Source: Gryganskiella cystojenkinii (taxonomy: Eukaryota > Mortierellomycota > Mortierellomycetes > Mortierellales > Mortierellaceae). Taken from it: DNA of 28,752 nucleotides. The notes under the pieces are model-generated. The model saw nothing but the letters and a program-made list of their open reading frames with translations, made no database searches and was not told the DNA's origin. Both the position numbers and the translations under genes were made by a program. Below, piece after piece: positions 1-11,017 of the stretch. The number at the start of each line of letters is the position of its first letter. The first letter of the stretch is position 1. Location: contig JAAAIG010000466.1 of the NCBI GenBank assembly GCA_015852425.1, positions 1,528 to 30,279 on the forward strand, given 5' to 3'.

Positions 1-598
1 AAAAAAAAAAAGAGGAGCACGGACATGGTTTTTTTTTTGTTACGTAGCAGCAAAACAGACCCTTGTCGTTCCTGAGCAATTGTCTTGCCTATCTTTTACG
101 TTCGACGTTGTAGACAATCGAACAATATAAAAACGTGCTTGTTGACCCCTTCCGTTCGTACATGAATGTGCCCACGGTGGTGGTGCAATCGATTAGTCAA
201 AAGGAAACTGGCAAAGAGAACACAATAGTTCAAAAGGTCCGAATCAATTGAAAAATCAAACACTGCTTCGCTTTGATTCCTCCGAGGACACTTACAAGAT
301 GGAGGATAGTTCTCCCAGGAACAGGACGGGGTTCAGGGACAGGCAGATCACACGAAAAAAGGCGCTGTTGGGCTGAAGGCAACGGAAAAAAAATCTTTTT
401 CCTGGTTTCCACATCATCCAATCTCTCTCTTCTCTCAATTGCATTTCATCACATTACATTCATCCATCGCTCTTTCTCTCCAGTCTCCTTTCTTCATTCA
501 TTCCTAAAGACAAACACCGCTTAAAGCAAGCAGAGAGATAAAATTACCTCTTAACAAACAAAACCAACACACGACTGAGAACCGACGCACTGTTTACG
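1..598. other. Gene-free upstream region of the DDHD lipase gene
   Basis: No convincing coding sequence. Short open frames on both strands are low-complexity and resemble nothing I know. From about 410 to 520 the plus strand is rich in C and T, with many tct, ttc and cat words, typical of fungal promoter or 5' leader DNA just before a start codon; the next gene begins at 599. A poly-A run opens the window and a T9 run lies near 30. No TATA box or other defined site can be named with confidence. Confidence 0.6.
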
Positions 599-3500
599 AT
601 GTCTTCCGCCGCCCTGACCGCTGCTGAGGCAGGAGTGGAATGGATCCAGCAGGATAGCGTTATGACCACACCAGAACCTTTCTCGGCCAGTGTCCCCTCC
701 GCACCAACTGTAGCATCAACAGACAACAAACCCACCTCGACTCCTTCATCCTCGGACACCTTTCAGGCCGATAAATATCGTAAGAATTTTTTATTTTTTG
801 TACCCTGCAGAACACCAGAAGTACAACCTGCTCCAAAGACGGAAATATCAAAGCAGATGCAAATGGTCGACTTTTGTTCCTGGTGCCACAGAGGCAGCAG
901 AGACCTTCAAAATCGATGGACTGACACCATTACTTTCCTTTCCTCTTTGAATTCATCGATTTGCATGTAGCCCACCATGTTGTCTTTGTTGTCCATGGAA
1001 TGGGGCGTCAGTTGGAGCCAGAGTTTGGCAACTATGAGCGCAATGGTAATAATGGAACTGGACTATACGAACCTCTTTGAGTTTACCCTTTGGGGGCACT
1101 ACACACTAATGTTCAGCCGCATAATAACATCATACCCAAACTTATTGCCTGTCTCGCCGTTTCGTATTAGTCGGCCACTTGGTCGAGCATACAAAAGCCG
1201 TTCTTCAGAACCAGTTTCAGGAACTCAAGACGGACGTCCATATCATCCCGACCGAATGGCATGCAAAACTTCACAACATGGTCGACGAACGTATGTCGCT
1301 GGCTAGTTTGCGGACTGTTCCCAAAGGTAACATAACAAAGTCCTGATGTATAGCTTTGCTTCTACTGTATTTTTTTAAAAAAGAAAAAAAAACTCGCTTG
1401 ATCGACGTGCAGGCTACTAACGCAGGTTTCTTTCCATCGCTTTCTTGTTGATAGTCCGTCTTGTCATGAATGATTACTTTGCTGATATTCTCTACTGTAA
1501 GTATTTTCTGATCAACTCAAGGGCTCAAGGTCAAGGATGCAAAATGGAGACTGGGACTCGAGAAACCGGATGAGAGATCAAGGGCGTTTAAGTTCCGAAA
1601 GGCTCTCGTCTCTAGTAATTACCGCAAATATGCTCACCGCTTTCTATGTTTTCATCTTGCTGGGATCTAGATTTTAACAACCATTATGGAGGAGAGATCA
1701 TCCGGATGATCGTGGCAGAATTGAACGAGGCTTACGAAACTTTCTTGGCCAAACATCCGGGATTCAATGGCAAAGTCTCGATCTATGCTTTATCTCTTGG
1801 AGGCGTTGCCATGTACGACATCTTGACATGCATTGATGACGACGAGGAAGAGGAGGAGGTCAAGATTGACGGAGATGTACCAGATCCTCTTAACAAGGAG
1901 CAAGTAAAGGACCAGGATAAGGATTCATCGTCATCACAGAAAACGAAACCTGAGAAGCAAGCCAGGATCAGGAAACAGGATGATCCTAAGTTCCGTATCT
2001 CAGTTCCAAAGCTGAAGTTCCGACCCGATCAGCTGTTCACGGTTGGATCTCCTGTCGGCGCCGTCATGGTTATGCGAAACCTGGACTGGAAGACCTTTCA
2101 CCCACCAGCGGATATCATTCACCACAATCTCTTCCATCCTTTTGATCCACTCGGTTACAGAATCGAACCTCTGATTGACCCTATTTTTGCTGGTATCCCT
2201 CCCGTCACGATCACACCCTACAATGCCTCACAACAACTATTCCCGACACTTTCACTCCCATCACTTTCTTTGCCTTCGATTCCTGGATCACTTTCATCAT
2301 TCTGGGAGAACCGTGTCCCCACGTTGCCGAGACCTTCCATCCCTTTGCTTACGACGAGTCTGTCGCAAATGACTCAGTCTCTGAAGGCTGGACGGTGGTT
2401 ATCCTCGAGCGCCAGCTCCACCGGTACCAGCACGCCTACAGCGATTACACAACAGGAGATTGATACTGTCGAGGAGACTGCATCCTTGGAATCTGTCAAG
2501 AATGTTACCGTTTCTGTGTCGGACGGTCAGGCGTCATCAACGGAGCAGCAACAAACGGAAATCGAGTCGCGTTTGACTATGGGTGACGGTGATACGTCTG
2601 TTCAGGAGGCAATCGCTGCCGCCACTGTCGCCACGTATTTGGACCAGCCCGAGACCAACGTCTCGGACACGGAACGCGCTCATCGAGCTGCCGCCGCTCA
2701 AAAGGGACAGGCGACTTTGGGTGGTCGTAGACCAACCTTGGGACCCCGTCGAATCAGCAGTCGAGTCGAAGATGAGCAAGAGTCGATCCACAGGGCTTTG
2801 GAGATCCAGCAGCAGCAGCATGAATCGATGCCTCAACTGGCAGAGGAAGGAATCGAGCCTGCTCTGGGACTGGCTCAAGAGTCCACCTCTCAATCGCATG
2901 TGGTGCAAGAGCCAATGGTCCGGTCCGAACGCCCAGAGTCAACATCCACATCCACTCCTTCTTTGGAGACAGAGTCTAACAGCAGGAAGCAGGAACAAAA
3001 GAAGCGTGGAAAGACAGAGTGGCCGAAGCTGATGGTGGAAGGACGTGCCACCGAGGTCCCCTACCGTATAGATCATGTTCTTCAGGAGACGACCGTCGAC
3101 CAATACACGAATGAGTACCTCTTGGGCATGAGAAGCCATTTCAAGTATTGGGCCAACAGGTAAAGTCTCTATTTTAACTTTCCTTGCTACAACAATTTCG
3201 TCCGCGTGTACCTCTCTAACTTTTATTCGAACTGATATCATTGATGGACAATCAGGGATATTGCATTCCATGTCTTGAGGAACATGCTGACACCCGAGTT
3301 GACGCCTCCTCACTCGGGCGGCCCTGAGGACACAATCCACCTTCGCTTGGATATGCCTGCACCTGTGACGACCGCCAAGGGAGCCAAAGAAGCTGCAGAG
3401 GCCATCGCGAGAGCTACAGCCCGGTCAAGAAGCAACAGTTCTCCCTCTGCAGCCGAGGCTGAACAAGAGCGCCAACGAAAAAAACTAAACCGAAAGTCGT

Positions 3501-3976
3501 TCTCGTTCTCGTTCTTTGGCAGTAGTGGAGGAAACTCTTCCTCGGACGAGAATAGCATAGATCGTGAAGGAGGGGATGCTTCTGAGGAAGGCGCCACCAT
3601 GGACGACGACTATGCTATGGATGAAGAAGGCGAGTTGTTTGGTTATAACCGTAAGCAAAGAAGACAGCGTCGTCCTCAAACCAACGGACAAGATGGAGAC
3701 ATGGAGATTGATATGGATATGGAAACAAATTCAACGTTCTCGTCCATGTTCGCCTCTGAGGATCGTCAGTCCCAGGAGGACTCGGATTCGACCACACGAG
3801 TGTCGATGAAGAGACGGATCAGTGTTTCGGGTGTCCATGTTCATAACAGTGGCAAGTCCCGCGCCTTCACGTCGACGACTTTGATGAATACCACGGCCAC
3901 GACCACGACGGTTGTTGTTCCTGAACTGGCCAAGCCCGCCAAGTTGCATCACAAGACTGTTCGCCTGGAAGAGTAA
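599..3976 (+). CDS. Intracellular DDHD-domain phospholipase A1-like protein
   Basis: Serine phospholipase of the PA-PLA1 family (yeast YOR022C, human DDHD1/DDHD2), expected to hydrolyse phospholipids on organelle membranes. Exons 599-779, 971-1045, 1171-1326, 1455-1496, 1671-3159 and 3256-3976 join in phase to about 887 aa. Visible motifs: HHVVFVVHGMG (residues 62-72), the strand and oxyanion loop that opens the lipase fold; ALSLGG around Ser193, the presumed nucleophile; LFTVGSPVGAVM; then the DDHD domain ending in RIDHVLQE (Asp619), MRSHFKYW (His641) and Asp649. An acidic lysine-rich insert follows the nucleophile, a long Ser/Thr/Gln-rich insert (about 330-600) interrupts the DDHD domain, and the tail after 680 is disordered. 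The start at 599 is the first ATG that splices in phase to HHVV. The leader before the lipase core is only about 60 Ser/Thr-rich residues. It is convergent with the next gene, 141 bases away. Confidence 0.85.
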
Positions 3977-4096
3977 CAAACTTCGATTCCTCGCATATCC
4001 TCTCTATCCTAACAGACTTAGAGCCGAATTAAAGGATATGTTTCTTTTTTCAAAAATATTATGAAAGGAGAGTGTTGGATATCTATATGCAATGTA

Positions 4097-4102
4097 TTTA
4101 TT
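4097..4102 (-). terminator. AATAAA polyadenylation signal of the MFS gene
   Basis: On the minus strand AATAAA lies about 16 bases after the transporter's TAG stop. The preceding convergent lipase gene ends at 3976, so the two 3' UTRs probably meet or overlap in this gap. Confidence 0.5.
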
Positions 4103-4117
4103 TATCTTTGGATTCGT

Positions 4118-6408
4118 CTATAAGTCCTTCTTGGCTGCAACAACAGCGGTGGATGATTGCTGGTTCTGGACGCGTGTCCGGATGGGCAACTTTCGAACCT
4201 CGGGCAAGATCCTGCTGGCGAAAGCACAGACCGCTGCGACTGCAACAGAAGCGGTTCCATAACAGATCAAGGGTCCCACACGCCAGTACAGACTGCAGGC
4301 TGCGATTGGTCCAGCGGCACGACCGAGCTGTCCCCAAGAACGGAATCGTCCAAGGGCCAGACCTTTTCCTATCGGCTTTATTTTCATGGTCGAAGAGGAC
4401 GAGGGGGAGGTTGTGAAAGACGATGTCGTGGAGTCGTCTGAGCCCATGTCGCAGACCAAACTGGCTAAACTGGTCAAACAGTTAACGACGGTGGCACTGG
4501 TGATGGCCAATCCTGTGGCACCGGCGTAAAGTCCCCACATGCGAGTCTTTCTGGACCATTCCTCTTGTGTATCCAACCAATGAACGATCCTTTGCAGGAT
4601 TTGCAGAGGGCTCATAGAAGATGATTCCGGAATCGCTTTGTTATGAAAATATCCTCCTCCAGAACCGCCAGAGACCAAAGCAATGCAGCCCAATCCGATA
4701 GACGCAGTCATCATGCCCTGGAGAACCATACGCTTCTCACCCACGCGATGAGCTGCTCGACGGACGTAACCTCCTTGGATCAATGAGGACAGAATTCCAA
4801 TGTAACCGAGCAGAGCACCTTGCTGCATATGGCTGAAATCAAAGAGATGGAAGGTTAAAAACGTCAACGTGAACTCCATCCCAGAAAAGAGGAACAGGTG
4901 GGCGAAATGCGTGAAGGAGAGTCGAGCCAAGTACGAGTGCTGCAAACGAACGATCCTTTCCGACTCTTGCTGGTCCTTTGCGATCGACTCTTCGGTCGTG
5001 GCGTGGGTTGAGGCTTTCGTTGTACCGTTCACGGTACCACTGTCGGTTTTTGACTTTTGTTTCTCGGCCTCGACAGACTCTTGAACAGCCAAACGCCAGC
5101 TCTCCGAGTTTGTCTCCGGCAATCGAACATAAAGATACAGACTTTCGACCGTCAACAGGACCAGGGCCAAAAGTGCCGAACCTGAGAACGGATGAAGGCC
5201 ATATTGAGCCAACCCGGGGAAGAGCGCGACCAGATCCTTGTTGGCGAAATAAGCTCCCAAAGCAGGCCCGATCGTGAAGGCGATGGCAAATGCAATACCG
5301 ACCATGGCTAATCCTCGAGATCGAGTTGCTGGAGTAGTGATATCCGAGATCATGGCGATCGATAGCTGAACGTTTCCCTCGCTGAGACCACCAATGACAC
5401 GAGAGAGAACAAAAAGTTCAAAGGAGCTGGAGAACAACCAGACACCACAGGAGATCAAGTTTCCCAGCTAACTCACAATATTTGTAAAAACAAAATTGCA
5501 TTTGGAAAAAAAAAAAATGTTACCAAAACGTTAGCAACTGGAAGAGGAGGAAATCTATTTTGAGATTACGTTCGATTGATGACAAAAGGCAGAGGGACAG
5601 AGAAGTCTTTTTACCATGGAGATTAAGAGAACACGCCGACGACCGAGAACATCAGACAGTTTACCGATCACGGGCGAGGCAATGAACTGGAGGACAGAGA
5701 AGAGGGAACCCAGCGCACCTCCAAGAAGGACAATGTCCATCTTGGGTGGTCTCTTGATCAGGGGTCCCGATGTTGATCCTGCGGAGGATGTATCGCTTAA
5801 TCCAATCATGGTCTGGAATTCTGTCAGCCTTGACAGGGACCAGGCGAGGAGCGATGACTACAATTGAAGAAGAGGCGTGTCAGTGGACATCTTGTTTTGC
5901 GAATTTTACGATCCTGAAACGAAACGAAACGGGTCCTTTTTTTTGCGAAACAAGGGGGTGGCCAAAGGAGCGGGGCGAATTGGCGAATCGATTCCCGTTT
6001 CTGTATCATGGCTCAATTGCAGGAATTGAGATGCTTTCACTGATGCTAATGCCACGACTCCAGAGACCTCGTCCTCGTTTTCCAAGTATGAGTTGATTCA
6101 TTCTGGGATGGCAACCTATGCATTTCTTTCATTCCCTTTTAAAAAAAGGAGTGTAATCACGTCGTTCACGGTACCTGATCGCCATGTTCACTGTCCCGGT
6201 AAAACTGCAAGAGTCGAGGAAACAATGGCAAGATGATAGTAAAGGCGAGGATATCGAGCAAGAGTGCGGTAAAGACAATCTTGGTCACTTGAGGGACCGA
6301 GACGGGTGTTGTTGATTTTGATGTTGCTGTTGCCGAAGAAGACGACATGGTTGGATCCTTGGCCGTTGTAGAACGCCTGGACTTTGTTGATCCAGTGCTG
6401 GGCGTCAT
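4118..6408 (-). CDS. Major facilitator transporter, MFSD10/tetracycline-resistance-like
   Basis: Predicted 12-helix membrane transporter of the MFSD10 branch of the major facilitator superfamily (Tetran-like); the substrate cannot be read from sequence. Exons 6408-6175, 5857-5615 and 5467-4118 join at phase 0 to 608 aa. TM1 reads [19 protein letters not shown] (about 50-68), close to vertebrate MFSD10. The short loop [11 protein letters not shown] and then [18 protein letters not shown] match that family. Motif A is [14 protein letters not shown], and [16 protein letters not shown] plus [18 protein letters not shown] follow in exon 3. A hydrophilic Lys/Glu/Thr-rich loop around 300-350 separates the two six-helix halves, and a Ser/Thr-rich loop lies near 530. 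The start at 6408 is the furthest useful ATG; 6348 would remove 20 Ser/Thr-rich residues and is equally possible. Introns are 317 and 147 bases. Confidence 0.87.
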
Positions 6409-6828
6409 TTGTAACGTTCTTGGTCGGGATAGGAAGAAAGTAAAGGAGGGAAGGGAGTATAAAGGAGGAAATATTGAAAAGAAGGAAGAAGTCAAAAGAA
6501 GGAAAAAGAAAAAGAGACGCGGGAAGAGGACAGCAGAAGTGGGCAGAAAGAGTAAAAAAAAAAACTGTGATGAGCGGTGGTTTAAGTGAAAGCAGCGAAT
6601 GAGGATCTGATAAGGACTCTAGGCAGGTGGGATAACACCAGAATAAGGAAATGAGCTGCACCCGACCAGCCCACTTGGACAATGTTATTTATTCTCCCTT
6701 CCTTCCCCCCAACTTTTTTTTTCTTTGTCCATTCAGGGATCTCGAATTTTGCAGTCCATAGAGACATCTCTTTGTTTTCTTTTGTCTCTTGCTCCCACAC
6801 AAATAATTTGGAAACTTTTTACGGATAT
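6409..6828. other. Intergenic region between MFS and WSC genes (both minus strand)
   Basis: Holds the presumed promoter and 5' leader of the transporter. On the minus strand bases 6415-6590 are very rich in T and C (plus strand: gga, aag and aaa runs), like the pyrimidine-rich leaders of the other genes here. No gene is supported; the overlapping open frames are Phe/Ser/Leu-rich products of the pyrimidine tract. Confidence 0.5.
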
Positions 6829-6912
6829 GCTTTCTACTAAAAAGATCTCTTTTTTTTTTTTTTTTTTTTTTCTTTCTACTAAAAAAATTTATTTTTTTTT
6901 TTTTTTTTTTTA
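6829..6912. repeat. Imperfect direct repeat of TTTCTACTAAAAA followed by long T tracts
   Basis: The plus strand carries the word ctttctactaaaaa twice, about 41 bases apart, each time followed by a short variable spacer and an uninterrupted run of roughly 20 T. It looks like a unit of about 42 bases duplicated once, or replication slippage on the poly-T arms. It lies directly downstream of the WSC gene stop codon on the minus strand, where it reads as poly-A tracts. Confidence 0.7.
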
Positions 6913-6914
6913 TT
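6909..6914 (-). terminator. AATAAA overlapping the WSC gene stop codon
   Basis: On the minus strand the stop codon TGA is immediately followed by ATAAA, so its last base is the first base of AATAAA, and a long A run follows. If it works as the polyadenylation signal, the 3' UTR is only some tens of bases. Confidence 0.4.
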
Positions 6915-8597
6915 CAGTCGCCATGCAGAATCAGATCTTGAATCAACTTGGATCGATGCTCTTTGTCGGCCTGGGCCTTGGCCTGTGGTGACTGTGGGGG
7001 ACAAGGAAGAGATGAGTATTCGGTTACAGGAGCAGCAGCAGTATGCCATGGTTGAAACTGATACGAGTGAGTCGATGACCGTTTATGCTTTCGACCATGG
7101 TTGTTGTTGTTCGCAGCAGGTCCTGGGACAGGGGCCGAGATAGTAGAGAAGGATAGGGTCTTATTCCCAGGATCGTGCCGATCTGTATCACCTTCCCCCT
7201 CATCTTCGTCGTTTATAATTTTGGAATGATGAGCACCTGGAGGTGAAAGCAGGAACCCTGGCGAGATTGGTGAGATTGGCGAGACTGGTGGTGGGTATTG
7301 ACTTGAAGGCGTGGTCGGTGACGGCGTGAGTGAGAGTGAAGGACAAGTGGAAGGAGAGGGTGGACTCGAAGTAAAGTTGTTATGAGTATGGTGATGATGT
7401 TTATGAGTTGGTAGAGGTGGTTGGAGATATTGAGTTTTGACCCGAAGCTGAGAAAACTTTTCGCCGATTTTGGAGACGATCGAAGGGAACCTAGCCTGCT
7501 GACCACTGTTGTCGTTGGCGTTATCAATGCTGACGGGGTATAATTGTGAATATGACGGCTGATTTGTGATGCTTGTCGCGGCTGTGGAGTCGGTAGAATT
7601 AGAGCTCGATGGACTAGTGACCAACGGGGAGACAACGATCTGTGCTGGGATCTGACGTGGTTCTTCGTCTGGAGCACAGGACTCGAACCCAGCAAAGAGC
7701 TGGGCTTCGATATCCTTTTCAACGGCCTCTTGTTGCTGTTTGTCGGGTGAGGTCCACGTTGTGCCACCGACCCGAGTGGTGTTCCCGGAGCTATCTCTCC
7801 GCAACGTCCTCCTTCCTCCCATCGTCCCGCCTCTAATGCCCTCTCCTCCGCTACCTCGTCTGGCTGAGGTGAGACCATGATCTGAGCCCTTTGGACCATC
7901 TTTGTTGGATTGAGACTCATTATGTCGTTTTCGATGAACAAACATAAGCATCATTCCAAGCATGACCACAGCCACCACAACTGAACTCACGACGACAACG
8001 GCTGTGCTCGTGTGATGCCCGTGATCATGAGGGTCAATAACGCCGCCATTACTCGGAAGTGGATTTGGTGGCGTCGGATAGCCTCCAACAGAGGGTGTGG
8101 ATAAGGGAGCCTTGGTGACTATGGAGCCAATACTATACACGCTGTTGGCTTCGGGGCCACCGCAGTGATCAAAGACACTGGATTCTTCTGGACAGGCTGT
8201 GGAGCATTCTGAATCTGAGGCGAATCCATATTTGTTGCTGTGTGAGGGAGTATTTTTTTTAGAGTTGGAAGAGATACCACAGAAAGGGTAAGGGGGAGGA
8301 GTAAAGAGTTTGTCAGGAACGTAATGTTTTTCTGTGGATGGGGAAGAAGAGCTCAAACAACAACAAAAAAAAACTTGATGGCAAAGGGAACAGGGGAGTG
8401 CCTTACTATGAATCGCCACAGGTGCAAACTGTCCTGTTGCGGATAGCAGCATAAGACCAGGCACCAAAACTGCAATGCTTAAAACATGCCTCTGCTTGAG
8501 CAATCAAAGTGGGAGGCTCACCCGATAGATCGGGTTGATAAACGTTCTCATGAAAACATCCAAGATGCGTAGGAGTACTGTCGGGTCGCAAAGGCAT
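6914..8597 (-). CDS. WSC-domain single-pass membrane protein (cell-wall sensor-like)
   Basis: Probable cell-surface protein binding wall glycan through a WSC domain and signalling through a cytoplasmic tail. Exons 8597-8407 and 8237-6914 join (TA|C giving Tyr64) to about 504 aa. The WSC domain spans 12-102: HLGCF, AEACFKHC, CTCGDS, ECSTACP and CGG supply the eight usual cysteines (14, 38, 42, 58, 60, 75, 79, 89) and it ends in SVYSI. A stalk of only about 40 residues follows, then a Val-rich transmembrane helix (143-164), basic HRKRH and a Ser/Pro-rich tail of about 340 residues with SPISPISP repeats. The 5' end is uncertain: the frame stays open upstream of the ATG at 8597 and encodes hydrophobic LLPLCLLF, and a strong acceptor (CCCCCCCTTTTTAG) lies at about 8633-8648. 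A missing first exon could therefore supply the signal peptide. A yeast-Wsc role is inference. Confidence 0.78.
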
Positions 8598-10494
8598 GAA
8601 AAGAAGGCAAAGTGGAAGCAGGTGTATATGTGCTAAAAAGGGGGGGAGAGGGCCAGTTCAGGGCTGAAAAACTGCTTTATGGTTGCTTCTTCTTCGTCTT
8701 CGCTGTGTTGTTATGAGGGTGATGAAGAGAAGGGTGCATTCGGGAGGAATGTCATAAAAGCTGCGGGTATTTGAAGAAACAAATGGATAGTGTGTATGAG
8801 TGTATGCGAGTCCGAAGAGTAGACGGGACGTGGTTTGAAGTAGGGATGAGAATAGGTTGGAAAAAGGGAAAAAGAAGAGTTCAAAAACGTTGTCAAAATG
8901 GCAGAACAAGATAAGAAAAATGTGGCACTTGCGACAGATGGCCCGAAGAGTGGATCCTGTGTTCTCTGAGAGCCTCTCTGGACCCCTATTCTCGTAAATC
9001 CGTGGATCGGTCAGTCGAGTTTGTGTGTAGTGCCTTTTTTTATTTTGTGTGTGTGTGTCTCAACTCGCCACCTCCATCATGTCTTGCCCTGTCCCTGTCT
9101 CTGTTGTTTTGAGGAGAATTCTCGGTAAATGAAAAAGTGCAAAAAAAAATCGATGAGCAAAATAGAATTTCCCGACCTTCTCTTCTTTCTCTCCCGCTCC
9201 TTTGTTTCTGCGCTGGGCTTCTGATTTTTGACTGCAAAGACTCTCAAACCCTGTCAAAAGGGTTGGCCGAGAGAGGATCTTCAATCGTTTCTGAATTCCA
9301 GCCGATTGCCAGATATTCTTCTTCTTCCACAACTGTTCGCTTCCGCTCTTTGCAAAAATAAACCGAATCTCCGTCGGCTGAACAGAGGTTCTTGGATATA
9401 GCTCCAACGCAAAAGATGGTTTGCAAACACCACGCTTTTGGCTCCGCTGGTCTGACCGCCTACCCACTATTGCCATCATTGCACCAGAATGTTTGATTCC
9501 ACCCCTCAAGTCCTTTCACGCGCCTTTTTTTGCCTCTTGGGGTACGACCCATTATAACTTGGTCATGTGACCTGTCAGACCCCACTGAGAAGAACATCCA
9601 GTAGTCAAGTCTTGGGACCACAGCATATGACTTCAGTAAGATACCATGGCGAAAGTAAAAGCAAAATAGCGTTCGCATGAAAACTGTCTTTCGCCACCAA
9701 AAGGGAAAAAAATATGAGGACCAGTCAGCAGCGCCAGACCATGAATTTTTCATCCAATGTCCTTCGACCTACTTTAAAATTGGTTGGTACTCTCCACATA
9801 CAACAAGGGCGCCAAGGTAGCCGGCTCATGTGGGCTCACGTGCACGTTCCCGCGGCAGATGTTCATAGGTCAACCTTCTCATGAGACTTGAACTGACTCT
9901 CTATGGTATTTATCTCGTACTTTACCTCTGACCCCGAGGTCTGGAGTCTGGTCTACAGTCAGAGGGCTTGTTTGTTTTGAAGCACAACAAGAGCGTGAGA
10001 GTTAACACTGGCGCGTTTTTACTTTTGTGCAAAGAACACAGAGATAGCAAAAAGAAAACACAGGATTTGAAGGAAAGCACTCTGTTCTTCAATCGTGTTT
10101 GAAGAGAGGATGTGTGTGTCGAAAACAAACAACATCATCCGGAACGATGGGGCAAAAAAAACAATAAATAATAATTTGCAGGCATGATGCGCCGCCCCCC
10201 TTCTTTCGCTCTGTCGAATGCACATGCTGTCCTTTCAAGTTTGTGCTCCCTTTCATTTTATTTGGTGCGGTGATGTCCGTGCAAATAGTGAGCAAACAAA
10301 CACACAGGGCAGAGATCATATTTCCCATCCTTTGGCAGCGCGTGCTGGTGTTGACATTGAGTGTTTCTCTTTGTCAAAGGATATAACCGTTGGGGGGAAG
10401 AGGACCGAGGGCCTACAGACTCACAAGAGAGGGGAAGAGGACGAGAAAAAAAACTGGCCAGCAAGTCAGGCCAACAAAGTGGAGATGGAGAGGG
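8598..10494. other. Long gene-free divergent intergenic region
   Basis: About 1.9 kb between the WSC gene (minus) and the first receptor (plus). It must hold both promoters and perhaps an unrecognised 5' exon of the WSC gene. Open frames up to 149 codons exist on the minus strand near 9060-9509, but their peptides show no domain, no helix pattern and no family resemblance, and they overlap opposing frames of similar length. A short TG microsatellite lies at about 9047-9058. I see no RNA gene or mobile element. Confidence 0.5.
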
Positions 10495-11017
10495 GACCTC
10501 TTATTTTTCCATTTTTTCTTCTCCCCTCGGTGCAATTCCCCCAGTCTCCTCACTCCTTTATTTTAGTCTTGCAGCTCCCCTGTCACGACCTCGTCCAATC
10601 CGTTCCTTTCGTCCGTTACCTCCACACCAACAACGTCGTTACTGCCCCTGCTTGCTGCTGGTTGGTGGTGTTGCTAGTCCATTTATCCACAAGCAACCGT
10701 TTATTTCTACATCCTCTCTTCTATCTACTTTCTCCTTCTCCAACGCTCTCAACATAGACTTTACTACACTCCCACTTTCGACTCTACCGAGGAACAACAC
10801 TCCCCACACAGGAAAAACCACAGAAACCCCTGTCTGTTGTATTCCTTTCCTTTATCCTTACTCTCCTACACTCATTCCTCATTCGGCCTCTTTTCATTCA
10901 TTCGTTTTCACTCCTTCATTCACCCATTTGCGTACTCGCTTGCCAGGTCACTCTTCCGACACTGCGACTATCCCTCGTCCACTTAAGTGACGATCTACTG
11001 CGATATCAACCCCGAGG
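10495..11017 (+). promoter_or_regulatory. CT-rich leader upstream of the first Frizzled-like receptor
   Basis: The plus strand from about 10500 to 10990 is dominated by C and T with few purine runs (repeated tcctt, ctcc, ttcattc words), ending about 30 bases before the ATG at 11018. Such tracts mark core promoters and transcribed leaders in many filamentous fungi. The exact transcription start cannot be placed. Confidence 0.45.

Noticed and set aside
811..970. A second coding exon of the DDHD gene beginning after ctgcag at 810
   Set aside because: Reading on from 811 in phase hits a stop at 948-950, out of frame with HHVVFVVHG. One intron 780-970, with branch-like ctgac at 921-925, a pyrimidine tract and tgtag end, joins exon 1 in phase, so no frameshift is needed.
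7213..7941. 242-codon minus-strand open frame inside the WSC gene
   Set aside because: An out-of-frame shadow of the tail-coding exon; the WSC/transmembrane frame is the supported one.
9060..9509. 149-codon minus-strand open frame in the WSC-receptor gap
   Set aside because: No domain, signal, helix pattern or known resemblance; overlapped by other frames. Likely chance.
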